Assembly: GCF_021341785.1 (NCBI RefSeq)
Contig: NZ_JAJTTF010000010.1
Span: forward strand, 95,171-159,170
DNA from: Microbacterium sp. Au-Mic1
Lineage (GTDB): Bacteria; Actinomycetota; Actinomycetes; Actinomycetales; Microbacteriaceae
Direction of reading: 5' to 3'
Length of the DNA stretch: 64,000 bases
Positions 18,955-27,355 of the stretch are shown here, piece after piece (the stretch's first letter is position 1; the number at the start of each line of letters is the position of its first letter). A program made the translations under genes and the position numbers. The notes below the pieces were generated by a model. The model did no database searches. It saw only the letters and a program-made list of their open reading frames with translations, and was not told where the DNA came from.

Positions 18955-19044
18955 GGGCAGGGCGGTGGGGCGGTGGCTCGGCGGTGGGGTGGTGGGGCCG
19001 GTGTGGTGCGGTGGCCTCGCGGGCGGTGGCGGTGCGGTGGCGCG
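18955..19044 (+). repeat. degenerate GGCGGTGG low-complexity tract
   Basis: About 90 bases of G/T-rich sequence built from imperfect copies of GGCGGTGG and GGGGTGG between the fumC terminator and the palindromic repeat. Together with the repeat and the bases to 19229 it makes up a 338-bp stretch without a gene. I see no coding signal in it. Confidence 0.6.
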
Positions 19045-19136
19045 GTGCGACGTCTGCACGACGTTGCGACGTCTGCACGATCCAAGCCGTGGATCCGTCG
19101 CGCATCCGTCGCAGGGTCGTGCAGGCGTTGCGAGGT
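19045..19136. repeat. left copy of a 92-bp palindromic repeat
   Basis: Contains two tandem copies of a GCGACGTCTGCACGA unit and ends with an inverted copy, so the whole is an imperfect palindrome. It aligns without gaps to 20118-20209 at about 78% identity by eye. The two copies bracket the DUF559-type gene. Confidence 0.75.
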
Positions 19137-19229
19137 GTTCGTCCTCCACAACCCCGCACCACGCCAAAGTGTGCACCGGTTGCGCGGGCGCCCCGCCGGA
19201 TCCCATCCTGCACCATCAGAGTGGACCGC

Positions 19230-20060
19230 ATGTTGGATCCGGCCACCACTCTCACCCGGCTCGGCGGCGTCGCCCGAGGAGAGCACCTCCACGCGCTCGG
19301 CCTCACCCGCAGCGCTCTCGCGCGTGCCGTCTCGTCGGGGCGGATCCGACGCGTCCGGCCCGGCGTTTTCGCCGCCCCGGGCGCATGCCCGAAGACGGTG
19401 GCCGCCGCGGCGCACGGGGGCGCCCTCACCTGCGGAGCGGCGCTGCGACTGAGCAAGGTCTGGGTACTCGAAAAGGACGCCCCACCGCACGTGTGGGTGG
19501 GACGCGACGGCCGGGTTCATGCGCACCCCGCCTGCGATTGCACGAGCCACTTCTTCGACGGCGCGACGCGGTTCGGAGTGGTCGAGGTCGAAACGGCGCT
19601 GATCCACCTGCACGGTTGCGCGGGCGCCGAGGCGTTTTTCGCCTCGTTCGAGTCCGCCTGGCGCAGGGGGCTTCTCTCCCGCGCCGCGAGAGCGCGGATC
19701 CGCGATGCTCTCCCGCAGAGCGCGCGTTGGCTGGTCGACATCGCGCGCGCAGATGCCGACAGCGGCCTCGAGTCGCTGCTGCGGTTGAGACTGCACGTCC
19801 TCGGGATCCGCCTGGACTGCCAGGTACGAATGCCGGGCGTCGGGAAGGTGGACTTCGTCGTCGCAGGCCGGCTGATCATCGAGGTCGACGGCCGGGAGAA
19901 CCACGACGGGGAGTCCCTCCGCCACAAGGATCTGCGGCGGGACGCCGCGGCATCGGCGCTCGGCTACGAGACGCTGCGCTTCGACTACGCCCAGGTCCTC
20001 TACGACTGGCCGTCCGTGCAGGCGGCGATTCTGGCCGCCCTCCGCCGCATCCACGCGTGA
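19230..20060 (+). CDS. AbiEi-antitoxin-like N-terminus with DUF559/Vsr-like nuclease domain
   Basis: A 276-residue protein. The N-terminal 75 residues (L-G-G-V-A-R-G-E-H-L, A-L-A-R-A-V-S-S-G-R-I-R-R-V-R-P-G) resemble the winged helix of type IV AbiEi antitoxins. The C-terminal 100 residues resemble the DUF559/very-short-patch-repair fold: E181 in G-L-E-S-L-L-R, D208 in G-K-V-D-F-V and E218-V-D220 in L-I-I-E-V-D-G form a PD-(D/E)xK-like site, followed by H-K-D-L-R-R-D. Such proteins are frequent singletons in Microbacterium-type genomes; activity unproven. No toxin partner is adjacent. CAGAGT lies seven bases before the ATG; an in-frame GTG at 19221 is the alternative start. Bracketed by two palindromic repeats. 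Confidence 0.7.
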   Translation: MLDPATTLTRLGGVARGEHLHALGLTRSALARAVSSGRIRRVRPGVFAAPGACPKTVAAAAHGGALTCGAALRLSKVWVLEKDAPPHVWVGRDGRVHAHPACDCTSHFFDGATRFGVVEVETALIHLHGCAGAEAFFASFESAWRRGLLSRAARARIRDALPQSARWLVDIARADADSGLESLLRLRLHVLGIRLDCQVRMPGVGKVDFVVAGRLIIEVDGRENHDGESLRHKDLRRDAAASALGYETLRFDYAQVLYDWPSVQAAILAALRRIHA

Positions 20061-20117
20061 CCCTGCGGCGTCAGGGCGCCGTCAGCTCCTTGCTCGGTAT
20101 CGCGACGCCCCCGGATC

Positions 20118-20209
20118 GTGCGACGCCTGCACGATTCTGCGACGCCTGCACGACCCGAACCGCGGATCCGTCCTGCATCCGTCGCGAGATCCTGCAGGCG
20201 TCGCAGGCC
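20118..20209. repeat. right copy of the 92-bp palindromic repeat
   Basis: Two tandem GCGACGCCTGCACGA units and an inverted partner near the end (TGCAGGCGTCGC). Same orientation as the copy at 19045. A further inverted fragment (GCAGGCGTCGC) follows at 20216-20227. Confidence 0.75.
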
Positions 20210-20236
20210 GACGCGGCAGGCGTCGCAAGCCGACGA

Positions 20237-20277
20237 GGCCGACGCCGACCGCACTCCGGACGCGGTCGGCGTCGGCC
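20237..20277. terminator. perfect 16-bp hairpin between DUF559-type gene and phoH
   Basis: GGCCGACGCCGACCGC pairs exactly with 20262-20277 across a 9-base loop. It lies directly past the phoH stop on the minus strand and downstream of the DUF559-type gene on the plus strand, so it probably terminates both. Confidence 0.6.
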
Positions 20278-20282
20278 ACAGG

Positions 20283-21668
20283 TCAGCTGAGCTCCCCGCC
20301 CTCCAGGAGCTCGGTCACGAGGGCGGCGATCGCGGAGCGCTCGGAGCGCTGCAGGGTCACGTGGCCGAAGAGGCTGTGGCCCTTCAGCGTCTCGATCACG
20401 CTCGCGATGCCGTCGTGGCGGCCCACCCGCAGGTTGTCGCGCTGACCCACGTCATGGGTGAGCACGACCCGGGAGTTCTGCCCCATCCGGCTCAGCACCG
20501 TGAGCAGCACGTTGCGCTCCAGGGATTGCGCCTCGTCGACGATCACGAAGGCGTCGTGCAGCGACCGTCCGCGGATGTGCGTGAGCGGCAGCACTTCGAG
20601 CATGCCGCGCTCGACGACCTCTTCGACGACGTTGCCCGAGACCACGGACCCGAGCGTGTCGAAGACCGCCTGGCCCCAGGGGCTCATCTTCTCGTCCTTG
20701 TCGCCGGGCAGGTAACCGAGCTCCTGCCCGCCGACGGCGAACAGCGGCCGGAACACGATGATCTTCTTCTGCTGCTGCCGTTCGAGCACCGCCTCCAGGC
20801 CCGCGCACAGGGCGAGGGCGGACTTGCCGGTGCCGGCGCGTCCGCCGAGCGAGACGATGCCGACGTCGGGATCGGAGAGCAGGTCGATCGCGATGCGCTG
20901 CTCGGCCGAGCGCCCGTGCAGGCCGAACACCTCGCGGTCCCCGCGGACCAGCGCGTACTCGCCGTCGGCCGTGACCCGCCCGAGCGCGGATCCCCGCTCG
21001 GAGTGGATGATGAGGCCCGTGTTCACCGGGAGCCCGATCGCCTCCTCGCTCGTGCCGACCTCGCTCTCGTACAGGTCGCTCATCTCGTCGCCGGAGAGCG
21101 AGATCGAGCTGATCCCCGTCCAGCCCGAGTCCACCGCCTGCTCGGCGAGATACTCCTCGGCGTTGATGCCGAGGGAGGCGGCCTTGACCCGCATCGGCAG
21201 ATCTTTGGAGACGACGGTGACGTCCTGGCCGTCCTGGGCGAGGTGCATCGCGACGGCGAGGATGCGGCTGTCGTTGTCACCGAGGCGGATGCCGCTGGGC
21301 AGCACCGTCTGATCGGTGTTGTTCAGCTCGACCCGCAGCGTGCCGCCGTCGCCGATCGGGACCGGGAAGTCGAGCCGCCCGTGCTCGACGCGCAGCTCGT
21401 CGAGGTGGCGGAGGGCCCGCCGGGCGAAGTACCCGAGCTCCGGGTCGTGGCGCTTGCCCTCCAGCTCGCCGATGACCACGACCGGCAGGACGATGGAGTG
21501 CTCGGCGAAGCGGAAGAACGCCTGCGGATCCGACAGCAGGACGGACGTGTCGAGCACGTACGTCTTCAGATCCTGATCGGGCGTTGCACCCCCCTCGCGC
21601 GCTGCCGCTTCGGCGGCGTTCACGGCGCTGGTACGGGTGCTGCTGTTCAGTGCGGTACGTGCGGCCAC
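20283..21668 (-). CDS. PIN-PhoH (PhoH2-type) ATPase/ribonuclease
   Basis: A 461-residue fusion of an N-terminal PIN ribonuclease domain (about 35-165, acidic residues D40 in [10 protein letters not shown]70 and D131/D133) and a C-terminal PhoH P-loop ATPase (about 245-455). Walker A is G-G-R-A-G-T-G-K-S (275-283) and Walker B F-V-I-V-D-E-A-Q (near 370). The mycobacterial relative PhoH2 is an ATP-dependent RNA helicase and sequence-specific RNase. No PhoAT antitoxin-like gene is visible upstream, unlike the mycobacterial locus. GTG at 21668 is preceded by GGAGAGGG. The 167 bases upstream (21669-21835) hold no gene. Confidence 0.9.
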   Translation of the reverse strand: MAARTALNSSTRTSAVNAAEAAAREGGATPDQDLKTYVLDTSVLLSDPQAFFRFAEHSIVLPVVVIGELEGKRHDPELGYFARRALRHLDELRVEHGRLDFPVPIGDGGTLRVELNNTDQTVLPSGIRLGDNDSRILAVAMHLAQDGQDVTVVSKDLPMRVKAASLGINAEEYLAEQAVDSGWTGISSISLSGDEMSDLYESEVGTSEEAIGLPVNTGLIIHSERGSALGRVTADGEYALVRGDREVFGLHGRSAEQRIAIDLLSDPDVGIVSLGGRAGTGKSALALCAGLEAVLERQQQKKIIVFRPLFAVGGQELGYLPGDKDEKMSPWGQAVFDTLGSVVSGNVVEEVVERGMLEVLPLTHIRGRSLHDAFVIVDEAQSLERNVLLTVLSRMGQNSRVVLTHDVGQRDNLRVGRHDGIASVIETLKGHSLFGHVTLQRSERSAIAALVTELLEGGELS

Positions 21669-21835
21669 GACCCTCTCCCGACCCGGGGATTCCCGGAACT
21701 AGGCGAATCGGCCAGGGCCACGAGTCGCGATCCTTGAGGCCGACTCGATCGGACGCCGTGTCCGATGCCATGAACGTACGACCCCCCACCGACATCGCGC
21801 AGGAAGGACACGCCCTCTGATCGGTTAAGAGCGGG

Positions 21836-22960
21836 TTATGAGCGGGTGAACTGCCGGGCGTCGTCGAGGGCGGCGTCGAACAGCCCGAGCGTCTCCGCCG
21901 TCGTGCCGGCGTGCGGCGCCACCCGCACGGTCCCCGATCGCACCGTCACCTGGCAGCCGGCCGCGGCGAGCACGTCGCCGACCCGCTGCGGATCCGCCGG
22001 AGCGAGCACCACGATCCCGGCGCGTTCCGCGGGCTCCCGTGGGGACGCCACGTCGATCCCGTGCCTGTCGGCGATGCCGAGCAGGACGTCGACGTTGCCG
22101 GACAGACGGTCCTCGACGGCGCGGACTCCGACGGCCCCGATCTCGGCGACCCCGGCCGCGAGGCGTGAGGCTGCGAGGGGATCCGGTGCGCTGACCGCAT
22201 ACGCCTGCGCCGACAGCGCCGGATCCGGCAGCACGTCGGCAGGAAGCCCCTCCACGGCGGTCGCGATCCGACCGCTCAGCACAGGCCGGATCCGCTCACG
22301 GGCGCGATCCGTGAACCGGGCGAACCCGGTGCCGCGCCCGGAGCGAAGCCACTTGTAGCCGTGGCCCACCACGACGTCCGCGACCGCCCAGTCCTCGTCG
22401 ACGACGCCGAAGGACTGCACCGCGTCCACGATGAGCAGCCGGTCCTTTCCGAGCGCCTCACGGAGCGCCGCCAGATCGGCGCGGTACCCCGAGCGGAAGT
22501 CGACATGGCTCACGACGAGCGCCGTCACGTCCGGGTCCAGCGCGTCGATGACGGCGTCGGCGGTGACCCGGGTGCCGGCCGGGGCGATCCAGCGCGGGGC
22601 GAGCCGGCCACCCGATGCGGCCGCGGCCCGCTCGAGCGTGATCGTGACGCTCGGGAACTCAGCCGCCGAGGCGATCACGACGCCGTCGAGCCCGGTGAGC
22701 GCCTGCTGCAGGGCATGCGTGGAAGAGGGATGAACGGTGACCTCGTCCGGAGCGGAACCGAGCAGCGCCGCCACCGCCGTCTGCGCCTCGGTCGTCCGAC
22801 CCGCCGTCGCGGCGATGCCCTCGGGTCGCCCCGTGGCGAGCAGTTCGGCGTCGGCGACCAGTGCGGCGCGCGCAGCCGGCGAGATCGGACCGAACGCCGC
22901 CCAGTTCAGGTATCCCAGGTCCTCGTCGAACGATGCGATGTAGTCGTCGATGGCACGCAT
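21836..22960 (-). CDS. class V aminotransferase (cysteine desulfurase-like fold)
   Basis: A 374-residue PLP enzyme. K203 in H-G-Y-K-W-L-R-S-G-R-G is the Schiff-base lysine, D179 in I-V-D-A-V-Q-S holds the pyridine nitrogen and Q182 the ring hydroxyl; V-S-H-V-D-F-R-S-G supplies further contacts. It lacks the cysteine loop of true desulfurases, so a kynureninase- or isopenicillin epimerase-like aminotransferase/lyase is more likely. The substrate is unknown. CAGACT lies six bases before the ATG. It is followed by no partner gene. Confidence 0.8.
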   Translation of the reverse strand: MRAIDDYIASFDEDLGYLNWAAFGPISPAARAALVADAELLATGRPEGIAATAGRTTEAQTAVAALLGSAPDEVTVHPSSTHALQQALTGLDGVVIASAAEFPSVTITLERAAAASGGRLAPRWIAPAGTRVTADAVIDALDPDVTALVVSHVDFRSGYRADLAALREALGKDRLLIVDAVQSFGVVDEDWAVADVVVGHGYKWLRSGRGTGFARFTDRARERIRPVLSGRIATAVEGLPADVLPDPALSAQAYAVSAPDPLAASRLAAGVAEIGAVGVRAVEDRLSGNVDVLLGIADRHGIDVASPREPAERAGIVVLAPADPQRVGDVLAAAGCQVTVRSGTVRVAPHAGTTAETLGLFDAALDDARQFTRS

Positions 22961-23008
22961 CCGGTCAGTCTGACACGCGGTGCGTGCGCCTCCGCCGCGC
23001 GTCGCCGA

Positions 23009-23794
23009 TCAGCGGCCGAACCGGCGGTCGCGGTCGGCGTAGTCGCGGATCGCGCGCAGGAAATCGACCTGCCGCAGATCCGGTCCGAGCGCCTCCACGA
23101 AGTAGAACTCGCTGTGCGCGCTCTGCCAGAGCAGGAAGTCGCTGAGCCGCTGCTCGCCGCTCGTGCGGATCACCAGATCCGGATCCGGCTGCCCGCCGGT
23201 GTACAGGTGCTCCCCGATCATCTCGGGCGTGAGGTGCGCGGCGAGGTCCTCCAGGGTGCCGCCCGACGCGTCGTGCTGGGCGATGATCGACCGCACCGCG
23301 TCGACGATCTCGTTGCGCCCGCCGTAGCCCACCGCGAGGTTCACATGCAGCCCGGTGTGGTCGCGGGTGCGATCCTCCGCCTCGGCGAGGACGCGCGCGA
23401 GCTCCGCCGGCAGGATGTCCGCGCGGCCGACATGCTTGACCCGCCAGTTGCCCTCGTGGGACAGGCCGTCCGCGAGTTCGCCGATGATCTCGATGAGGTC
23501 CGCGAGCTCCGCCGAGTCCCGTTTGAGCAGGTTGTCCGCTGAGAGCAGGTAGAGCGACACCACGCGGATGCCGAGCTCATCGCACCAGCCCAGGAACTCG
23601 CGCATCTTCGCGGCCCCCGCCCTGTGGCCGTGCGCGGGCGTCGCGTAACCGAGCTGGCGCGCCCAGCGGCGGTTGCCGTCGATCATCATCGCGATGTGGT
23701 GCGGCATGGTCGCCGGGTCCATCCGCCGCCTCAGACGTCGGGAGTAGAGCCGGTAGAGGGGGCCACTCCCTGGCTGATCGGACCGTGCGCTCAC
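23009..23794 (-). CDS. uppS: isoprenyl (di-trans,poly-cis-polyprenyl) diphosphate synthase
   Basis: A 261-residue cis-prenyltransferase that lengthens an allylic diphosphate with IPP to make the polyprenyl carrier for peptidoglycan and arabinogalactan-type polymers. I-A-M-M-I-D-G-N-R-R-W-A-R (35-46, catalytic D39) is the diphosphate loop; Y-G-G-R-N-E-I and L-V-I-R-T-S-G-E-Q-R-L-S-D-F-L-L-W are the other family signatures. The basic N-terminal 25 residues are typical of actinobacterial Z-decaprenyl synthases. GTG start with TAGCGT six bases upstream. Divergent from the hemolysin III-like gene. Confidence 0.94.
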   Translation of the reverse strand: MSARSDQPGSGPLYRLYSRRLRRRMDPATMPHHIAMMIDGNRRWARQLGYATPAHGHRAGAAKMREFLGWCDELGIRVVSLYLLSADNLLKRDSAELADLIEIIGELADGLSHEGNWRVKHVGRADILPAELARVLAEAEDRTRDHTGLHVNLAVGYGGRNEIVDAVRSIIAQHDASGGTLEDLAAHLTPEMIGEHLYTGGQPDPDLVIRTSGEQRLSDFLLWQSAHSEFYFVEALGPDLRQVDFLRAIRDYADRDRRFGR

Positions 23795-23800
23795 TCCCCT

Positions 23801-23806
23801 ACGCTA
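23801..23806 (-). promoter_or_regulatory. -10 hexamer TAGCGT, leaderless promoter of uppS
   Basis: On the minus strand TAGCGT, AGGGGA, then the GTG at 23794. Confidence 0.45.
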
Positions 23807-23874
23807 CCGCGCGGATGGATCCGGCCGTCACGTCGGCCACGGGATATGTACGGTTTGCGGAATGCGGAGACGCC

Positions 23875-23880
23875 TAGAGT
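23875..23880 (+). promoter_or_regulatory. -10 hexamer TAGAGT, leaderless promoter of the hemolysin III-like gene
   Basis: TAGAGT, six bases, then the ATG at 23887; no Shine-Dalgarno sequence between. Confidence 0.5.
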
Positions 23881-23886
23881 TCAAGC

Positions 23887-24624
23887 ATGCGCCGAGCGAG
23901 CCGATCCGCTGCCCCCGATGTGCCCGGACTGCCCCTCATGGAGGTGGCCGCCGTCGACGCGCAGCTCGAGATCAAGCCGACCTGGCGGGGCTGGATCCAC
24001 GCCGGCACCTTCCCGGTGGCGATCGCGGCCGGCATCGTGCTCATCGTGCTCGCCCAGGGGACGGTCGCGAAGTGGGCGGCGGCGGTGTTCATGATCACCT
24101 CGCTCCTGCTGTTCGGCAACTCCGCGCTGTACCACCGCTTCAACTGGAAGCCGCGGACGAAGTCGATCCTGAAGCGGATCGATCACGCCAACATCCTGCT
24201 GCTCATCGCCGGAACCTACACGCCGCTCGCGACGCTCGCCCTCACACCGGAGAAGGGCACGCTGCTGCTGATCCTGGTGTGGTCGGGGGCCCTCCTCGGG
24301 ATCCTGTTCCGGGTGTTCTGGATCAACGCCCCGCGCTGGCTGTACGTCGCGCTCTATCTGCTGCTCGGCTGGGCGGCCATGATGTACATCGTCGACCTCG
24401 TGCAGGCGAACGTCGCCATGATGGTGCTGGTGTGCGTGGGCGGACTGCTGTACACCGGCGGGGCCGTCGTCTACGCGCTGAAGAAGCCGAACCCGTGGCC
24501 GGGGAGATTCGGCTTCCACGAGATCTTCCACGTCTGCACCGTGCTGGCGTTCCTCTGCCACTGGACCGCGTGCCTGCTCATCTCGCTGGCGCCGCTGCAC
24601 CCGTCCCTGGGCCTGCCCGGCTGA
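23887..24624 (+). CDS. hemolysin III/PAQR family membrane protein
   Basis: A 245-residue protein with seven predicted membrane spans, typical of the bacterial YqfA/hemolysin III branch of the PAQR family. Family motifs are S-A-L-Y-H-R-F-N-W (near 77-85), D-H-A-N-I-L-L-L-I-A-G-T-Y-T-P (about 98-112) and the last-span F-H-E-I-F-H-V-C. The His and Asp residues are the metal-binding set that suggests a hydrolase centre. Cytolysis is not established for most members. The start is given by the leaderless promoter hexamer. Confidence 0.88.
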   Translation: MRRASRSAAPDVPGLPLMEVAAVDAQLEIKPTWRGWIHAGTFPVAIAAGIVLIVLAQGTVAKWAAAVFMITSLLLFGNSALYHRFNWKPRTKSILKRIDHANILLLIAGTYTPLATLALTPEKGTLLLILVWSGALLGILFRVFWINAPRWLYVALYLLLGWAAMMYIVDLVQANVAMMVLVCVGGLLYTGGAVVYALKKPNPWPGRFGFHEIFHVCTVLAFLCHWTACLLISLAPLHPSLGLPG

Positions 24625-24667
24625 ACCCGGCCCGGCTGAACGGGTGGGCTCGGTCTGCCCCGCGGCG

Positions 24668-24928
24668 TCAGGACCTGCGCGCGTCCGGTTCGTCCTCGCC
24701 CGTGTCGGCGCCCTGGGCCGCCTCCTCGGCGTCGAGCTCGGCGCGCACCTCCTCGCGGTAGCGCACCCGGCGGATCCGTCGCTGCATGTCCCAGATCAGC
24801 AGAGCCGCGAACACGACGATCACGGCGACGATCACGAATCCCACGGGCCCCGGCGTGACCAGGTTCGGGTCGACCGTCGGGGTCGGAGTGGGGGTCGCCG
24901 TCACGGCGGCAAGGATCGCCTCGATCAT
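24668..24928 (-). CDS. small single-span membrane protein, function unknown
   Basis: An 86-residue protein. A Thr/Pro stretch (T-P-T-P-T-P-T, residues 12-18) precedes one membrane helix (about 28-46, V-G-F-V-I-V-A-V-I-V-V-F). The cytoplasmic tail is basic (R-R-I-R-R-V-R-Y-R) and then acidic. AAAGG stands before the ATG. It is convergent with the hemolysin III-like gene and divergent from the DUF4307 gene. No family recognised. Confidence 0.6.
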   Translation of the reverse strand: MIEAILAAVTATPTPTPTVDPNLVTPGPVGFVIVAVIVVFAALLIWDMQRRIRRVRYREEVRAELDAEEAAQGADTGEDEPDARRS

Positions 24929-25008
24929 CTCTCAGCCTTTCTGGGCACGGCCCGTTCGGGCCCCAAGGCTCCCTCGGGATAACCTGGAACCACCAGCCTA
25001 ACGATCGG

Positions 25009-25407
25009 ATGCACCCCGCCGTGACGACCCCCGCCCAGCTCGAAGAGCGATACGGCCGCGGACCCCGCCGGCGTCTGCCGATGATCCTCGCGATCGCGGC
25101 CGCCGCGATCGTCGTCGGTGTCTTCGGGTGGTGGACATGGCAGGGCTCCGCAGACACCGTGGATGTGACGGGAACGGGCTTCCAGCTCGTCGACGATCAC
25201 AGCGTGACGGTGTCCTTCCAGATCACCGCGCCCACAAACCGGCCCGTGCACTGCATCGTGGAGGCGCAGGATGAGGAGTTCGGAATCGTGGGCTGGCGCC
25301 TCGTCACCTACCCCGGATCCGAGAAGCACTCCCGTGCCTTCACCGAGCATGTGCCGATCGTGTCGGCCGCGACGACCGGTTTGGTGAACTCCTGCTGGGT
25401 GTCCTAG
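25009..25407 (+). CDS. DUF4307 membrane-anchored protein
   Basis: A 132-residue protein of the actinobacterial DUF4307 family. The cytoplasmic start L-E-E-R-Y-G-R-G-P-R-R-R precedes one membrane helix (about 24-42, M-I-L-A-I-A-A-A-A-I-V-V-G). The exterior beta-rich domain contains V-S-F-Q-I and the C-I-V-E-A and N-S-C-W-V-S pair whose cysteines could form a disulfide. It normally precedes greA, as here. Function unknown. Confidence 0.85.
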   Translation: MHPAVTTPAQLEERYGRGPRRRLPMILAIAAAAIVVGVFGWWTWQGSADTVDVTGTGFQLVDDHSVTVSFQITAPTNRPVHCIVEAQDEEFGIVGWRLVTYPGSEKHSRAFTEHVPIVSAATTGLVNSCWVS

Positions 25408-25423
25408 GCTCATCGTGTTGAGC

Positions 25424-25449
25424 GACGCCCCGGCAGGTGCCGGGGCGTC
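25424..25449 (+). terminator. terminator between the DUF4307 gene and greA
   Basis: A perfect 11-bp stem (GACGCCCCGGC) with a four-base AGGT loop, followed by TTGG. It separates greA from the upstream gene. Confidence 0.65.
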
Positions 25450-25501
25450 TTGGCATATCCGGGACCTGCTGATCCCGGATCCGATTCGCAAGGAGTTCAC
25501 C

Positions 25502-25990
25502 GTGTCGAACGACGCACAGGTCCCCTTCCTCACGCAGGAGGCCTACGACCGTCTTGTCGCGGAGCTGGAGAACCTCTCCACGGTCGGCCGCGAGGAGATC
25601 GCCAAGCGCATCGAGGTCGCGCGCGAGGAGGGCGACCTCAAGGAGAACGGCGGCTACCACGCCGCCAAGGACGAGCAGGGCAAGATCGAGGCGCGCATCC
25701 GCACGCTCGAGACGCTGCTGAAGACGGCCAAGGTGAGCGAGGCCCCGGCCAGCCGGGGCATCGTCGAGCCGGGCACCGTCGTGACTGCGACCGTCGCGGG
25801 CGGCGAGGAGGTCTTCCTCCTCGGCAGCCGCGAGATCGCCGGCGGCACCGACCTCGACGTCTACAGCGAGGCGAGCCCCCTCGGATCCGCGATCCAGGGC
25901 CTCAAGGTCGGCCAGAAGACCTCGTACGAGGCCCCCAACGGCCGCTCGATCGAGGTCGAGATCCTGAAGGTCGAGACCTTCGCGGGCTGA
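25502..25990 (+). CDS. greA: transcription elongation factor GreA
   Basis: A 162-residue factor that enters the secondary channel of RNA polymerase and stimulates cleavage of backtracked transcripts. The N-terminal coiled coil (about 10-80) carries R-E-E-G-D-L-K-E-N-G-G-Y-H-A-A-K, whose acidic tip D/E pair acts in cleavage. The C-terminal FKBP-like domain holds V-G-Q-K-T-S-Y-E-A-P-N-G. AAGGAG precedes the GTG; a longer in-frame reading starts inside the upstream terminator and is rejected. Confidence 0.95.
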   Translation: MSNDAQVPFLTQEAYDRLVAELENLSTVGREEIAKRIEVAREEGDLKENGGYHAAKDEQGKIEARIRTLETLLKTAKVSEAPASRGIVEPGTVVTATVAGGEEVFLLGSREIAGGTDLDVYSEASPLGSAIQGLKVGQKTSYEAPNGRSIEVEILKVETFAG

Positions 25991-25997
25991 CCGCATC

Positions 25998-26050
25998 CGC
26001 ACACGACGAACCCGCCGCGCCATCGAGGGCCGGCGGGTTCGTCGTGTGCG
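25998..26050. terminator. strong bidirectional terminator between greA and ilvA
   Basis: A perfect 20-bp stem beginning CGCACACGACGAACCCGCCG, with a 13-base loop, 7 bases past the greA stop and downstream of the convergent ilvA. Confidence 0.75.
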
Positions 26051-26101
26051 GCGTGCGTCTCGCACCGACTGCGTCGGTGCTCGCTCAACGCCCCGGGGGA
26101 T

Positions 26102-27355
26102 CTAGTCCTGCACCACGATCGGCTCGAAGCCGGCCGCGCGCAGCGTGTCGAGGGTGAGCTCGGAGTGCTCCGGGCCGCGGGTCTCCACGCTGAGCTCGAG
26201 GATGACGTCGTTGATCTGCAGGCCGTGGCCGTGCCGCGTGTGCATCGCCTCGATGACGTTGGCCCCGGCGTGCGCGATGAGCTCGGACACCCGGGCGAGC
26301 TGGCCCGGGCGATCGGGCAGCGGAATACGCAGCGTGAGGTAGCGGCCCGAGGCCGCGAGGCCGTGCGAGACGACGCGCTGCAGGAGCAGCGGATCGATGT
26401 TGCCGCCGGAGAGCACGGCGAGCGTGGTGCCGCTCTCGTGCACCTTTCCCGCCAGGATCGCCGCGACCCCGACCGCGCCGGCCGGCTCCACCACGACCTT
26501 GGCCTGCTCCAGCAGCAGCAGCAGGGCACGCGCGATGTCGTCGTCGCTGACCGTGACGACCTCGTCGACGAGCTCGGCGATCATCGCGAAGGGCACGTCT
26601 CCGGGGCGCGCCACGAGGATGCCGTCGGCGATCGTCGGCTGCGTGGTGATCTCGACGGGGTGGCCGGCCGCGAGCGACGGCCCCATCGCGGCGGCGTTCT
26701 CGGCCTGCACCCCGATCACCCGCACCGTGCGTCCCTGCTCAGCCGCACGCGCCTTCACCGCGGCCGCGACACCGGCGATCAGGCCGCCGCCGCCGATGCC
26801 GACGAGGATCGTGTCGACGTCGGGCACGTCCTCGACGAGCTCGAGGCCGAGGGTGGCCTGGCCCGTGACGATGTCGCGGTGGTCGAACGGCGGGATCAGC
26901 ACCGCACCGGTGCGCTCGGCGAACTCGGCTGCGAGGCGCAGCGACGTCGCGACCGTCTCTCCCTCGAGCACGACCTCCGCACCGTATCCGCGCGTGGCGA
27001 GCAGCTTCGGCACCGGCACGCCCATGGGCATGAAGATCGTCGCGGGGATGCCCAGCGCCTGTGCCGCGAGGGCCACACCCTGCGCGTGGTTGCCTGCGGA
27101 GGCCGCGACCACACCGCGGCTGCGCTCCTCGGCCGTGAGCGTGGACAGCCGGTGCACCGCACCGCGGATCTTGAACGACCCCGTGCGCTGCAGGTTCTCC
27201 ATCTTGAGCAGCACCGGCGAACCCAGCACCTTCGTGAGCGCGACCGAGGGCAGCGTCGGGGTGCGCACGATCACGCCGTCCAGGCCGTCCGCCGCCTGCT
27301 GGATCTCCGCCAACGTGGGGATGGGGGCGACGGTGGGGGTCGTGTCGTTCGTCAT
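26102..27355 (-). CDS. ilvA: threonine ammonia-lyase with C-terminal ACT domain
   Basis: A 417-residue PLP enzyme deaminating threonine to 2-oxobutanoate (isoleucine synthesis or threonine breakdown). K62 in T-G-S-F-K-I-R-G-A is the Schiff-base lysine, S-A-G-N-H-A-Q-G the substrate loop and G-I-G-G-G-G-L the phosphate-binding turn. The C-terminal 85 residues form one ACT-like regulatory domain (L-T-L-R-I-P-L-P-D-R-P-G-Q-L). One ACT domain and this length match the TdcB-like/IlvA1 branch. ATG at 27355 overlaps the stop of the upstream transporter gene by 4 bases; an in-frame reading to 28816 overlaps that gene and is a shadow. Confidence 0.92.
   Translation of the reverse strand: MTNDTTPTVAPIPTLAEIQQAADGLDGVIVRTPTLPSVALTKVLGSPVLLKMENLQRTGSFKIRGAVHRLSTLTAEERSRGVVAASAGNHAQGVALAAQALGIPATIFMPMGVPVPKLLATRGYGAEVVLEGETVATSLRLAAEFAERTGAVLIPPFDHRDIVTGQATLGLELVEDVPDVDTILVGIGGGGLIAGVAAAVKARAAEQGRTVRVIGVQAENAAAMGPSLAAGHPVEITTQPTIADGILVARPGDVPFAMIAELVDEVVTVSDDDIARALLLLLEQAKVVVEPAGAVGVAAILAGKVHESGTTLAVLSGGNIDPLLLQRVVSHGLAASGRYLTLRIPLPDRPGQLARVSELIAHAGANVIEAMHTRHGHGLQINDVILELSVETRGPEHSELTLDTLRAAGFEPIVVQD

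Noticed and set aside
18955..20290. CRISPR array at the repeats around the DUF559-type gene
   Set aside because: There are only two diverged 92-bp copies, about 1 kb apart, with a gene between and no regular spacers; no cas genes are present.
21669..21835. Riboswitch or attenuator upstream of phoH
   Set aside because: The region has no recognisable aptamer fold or terminator hairpin.
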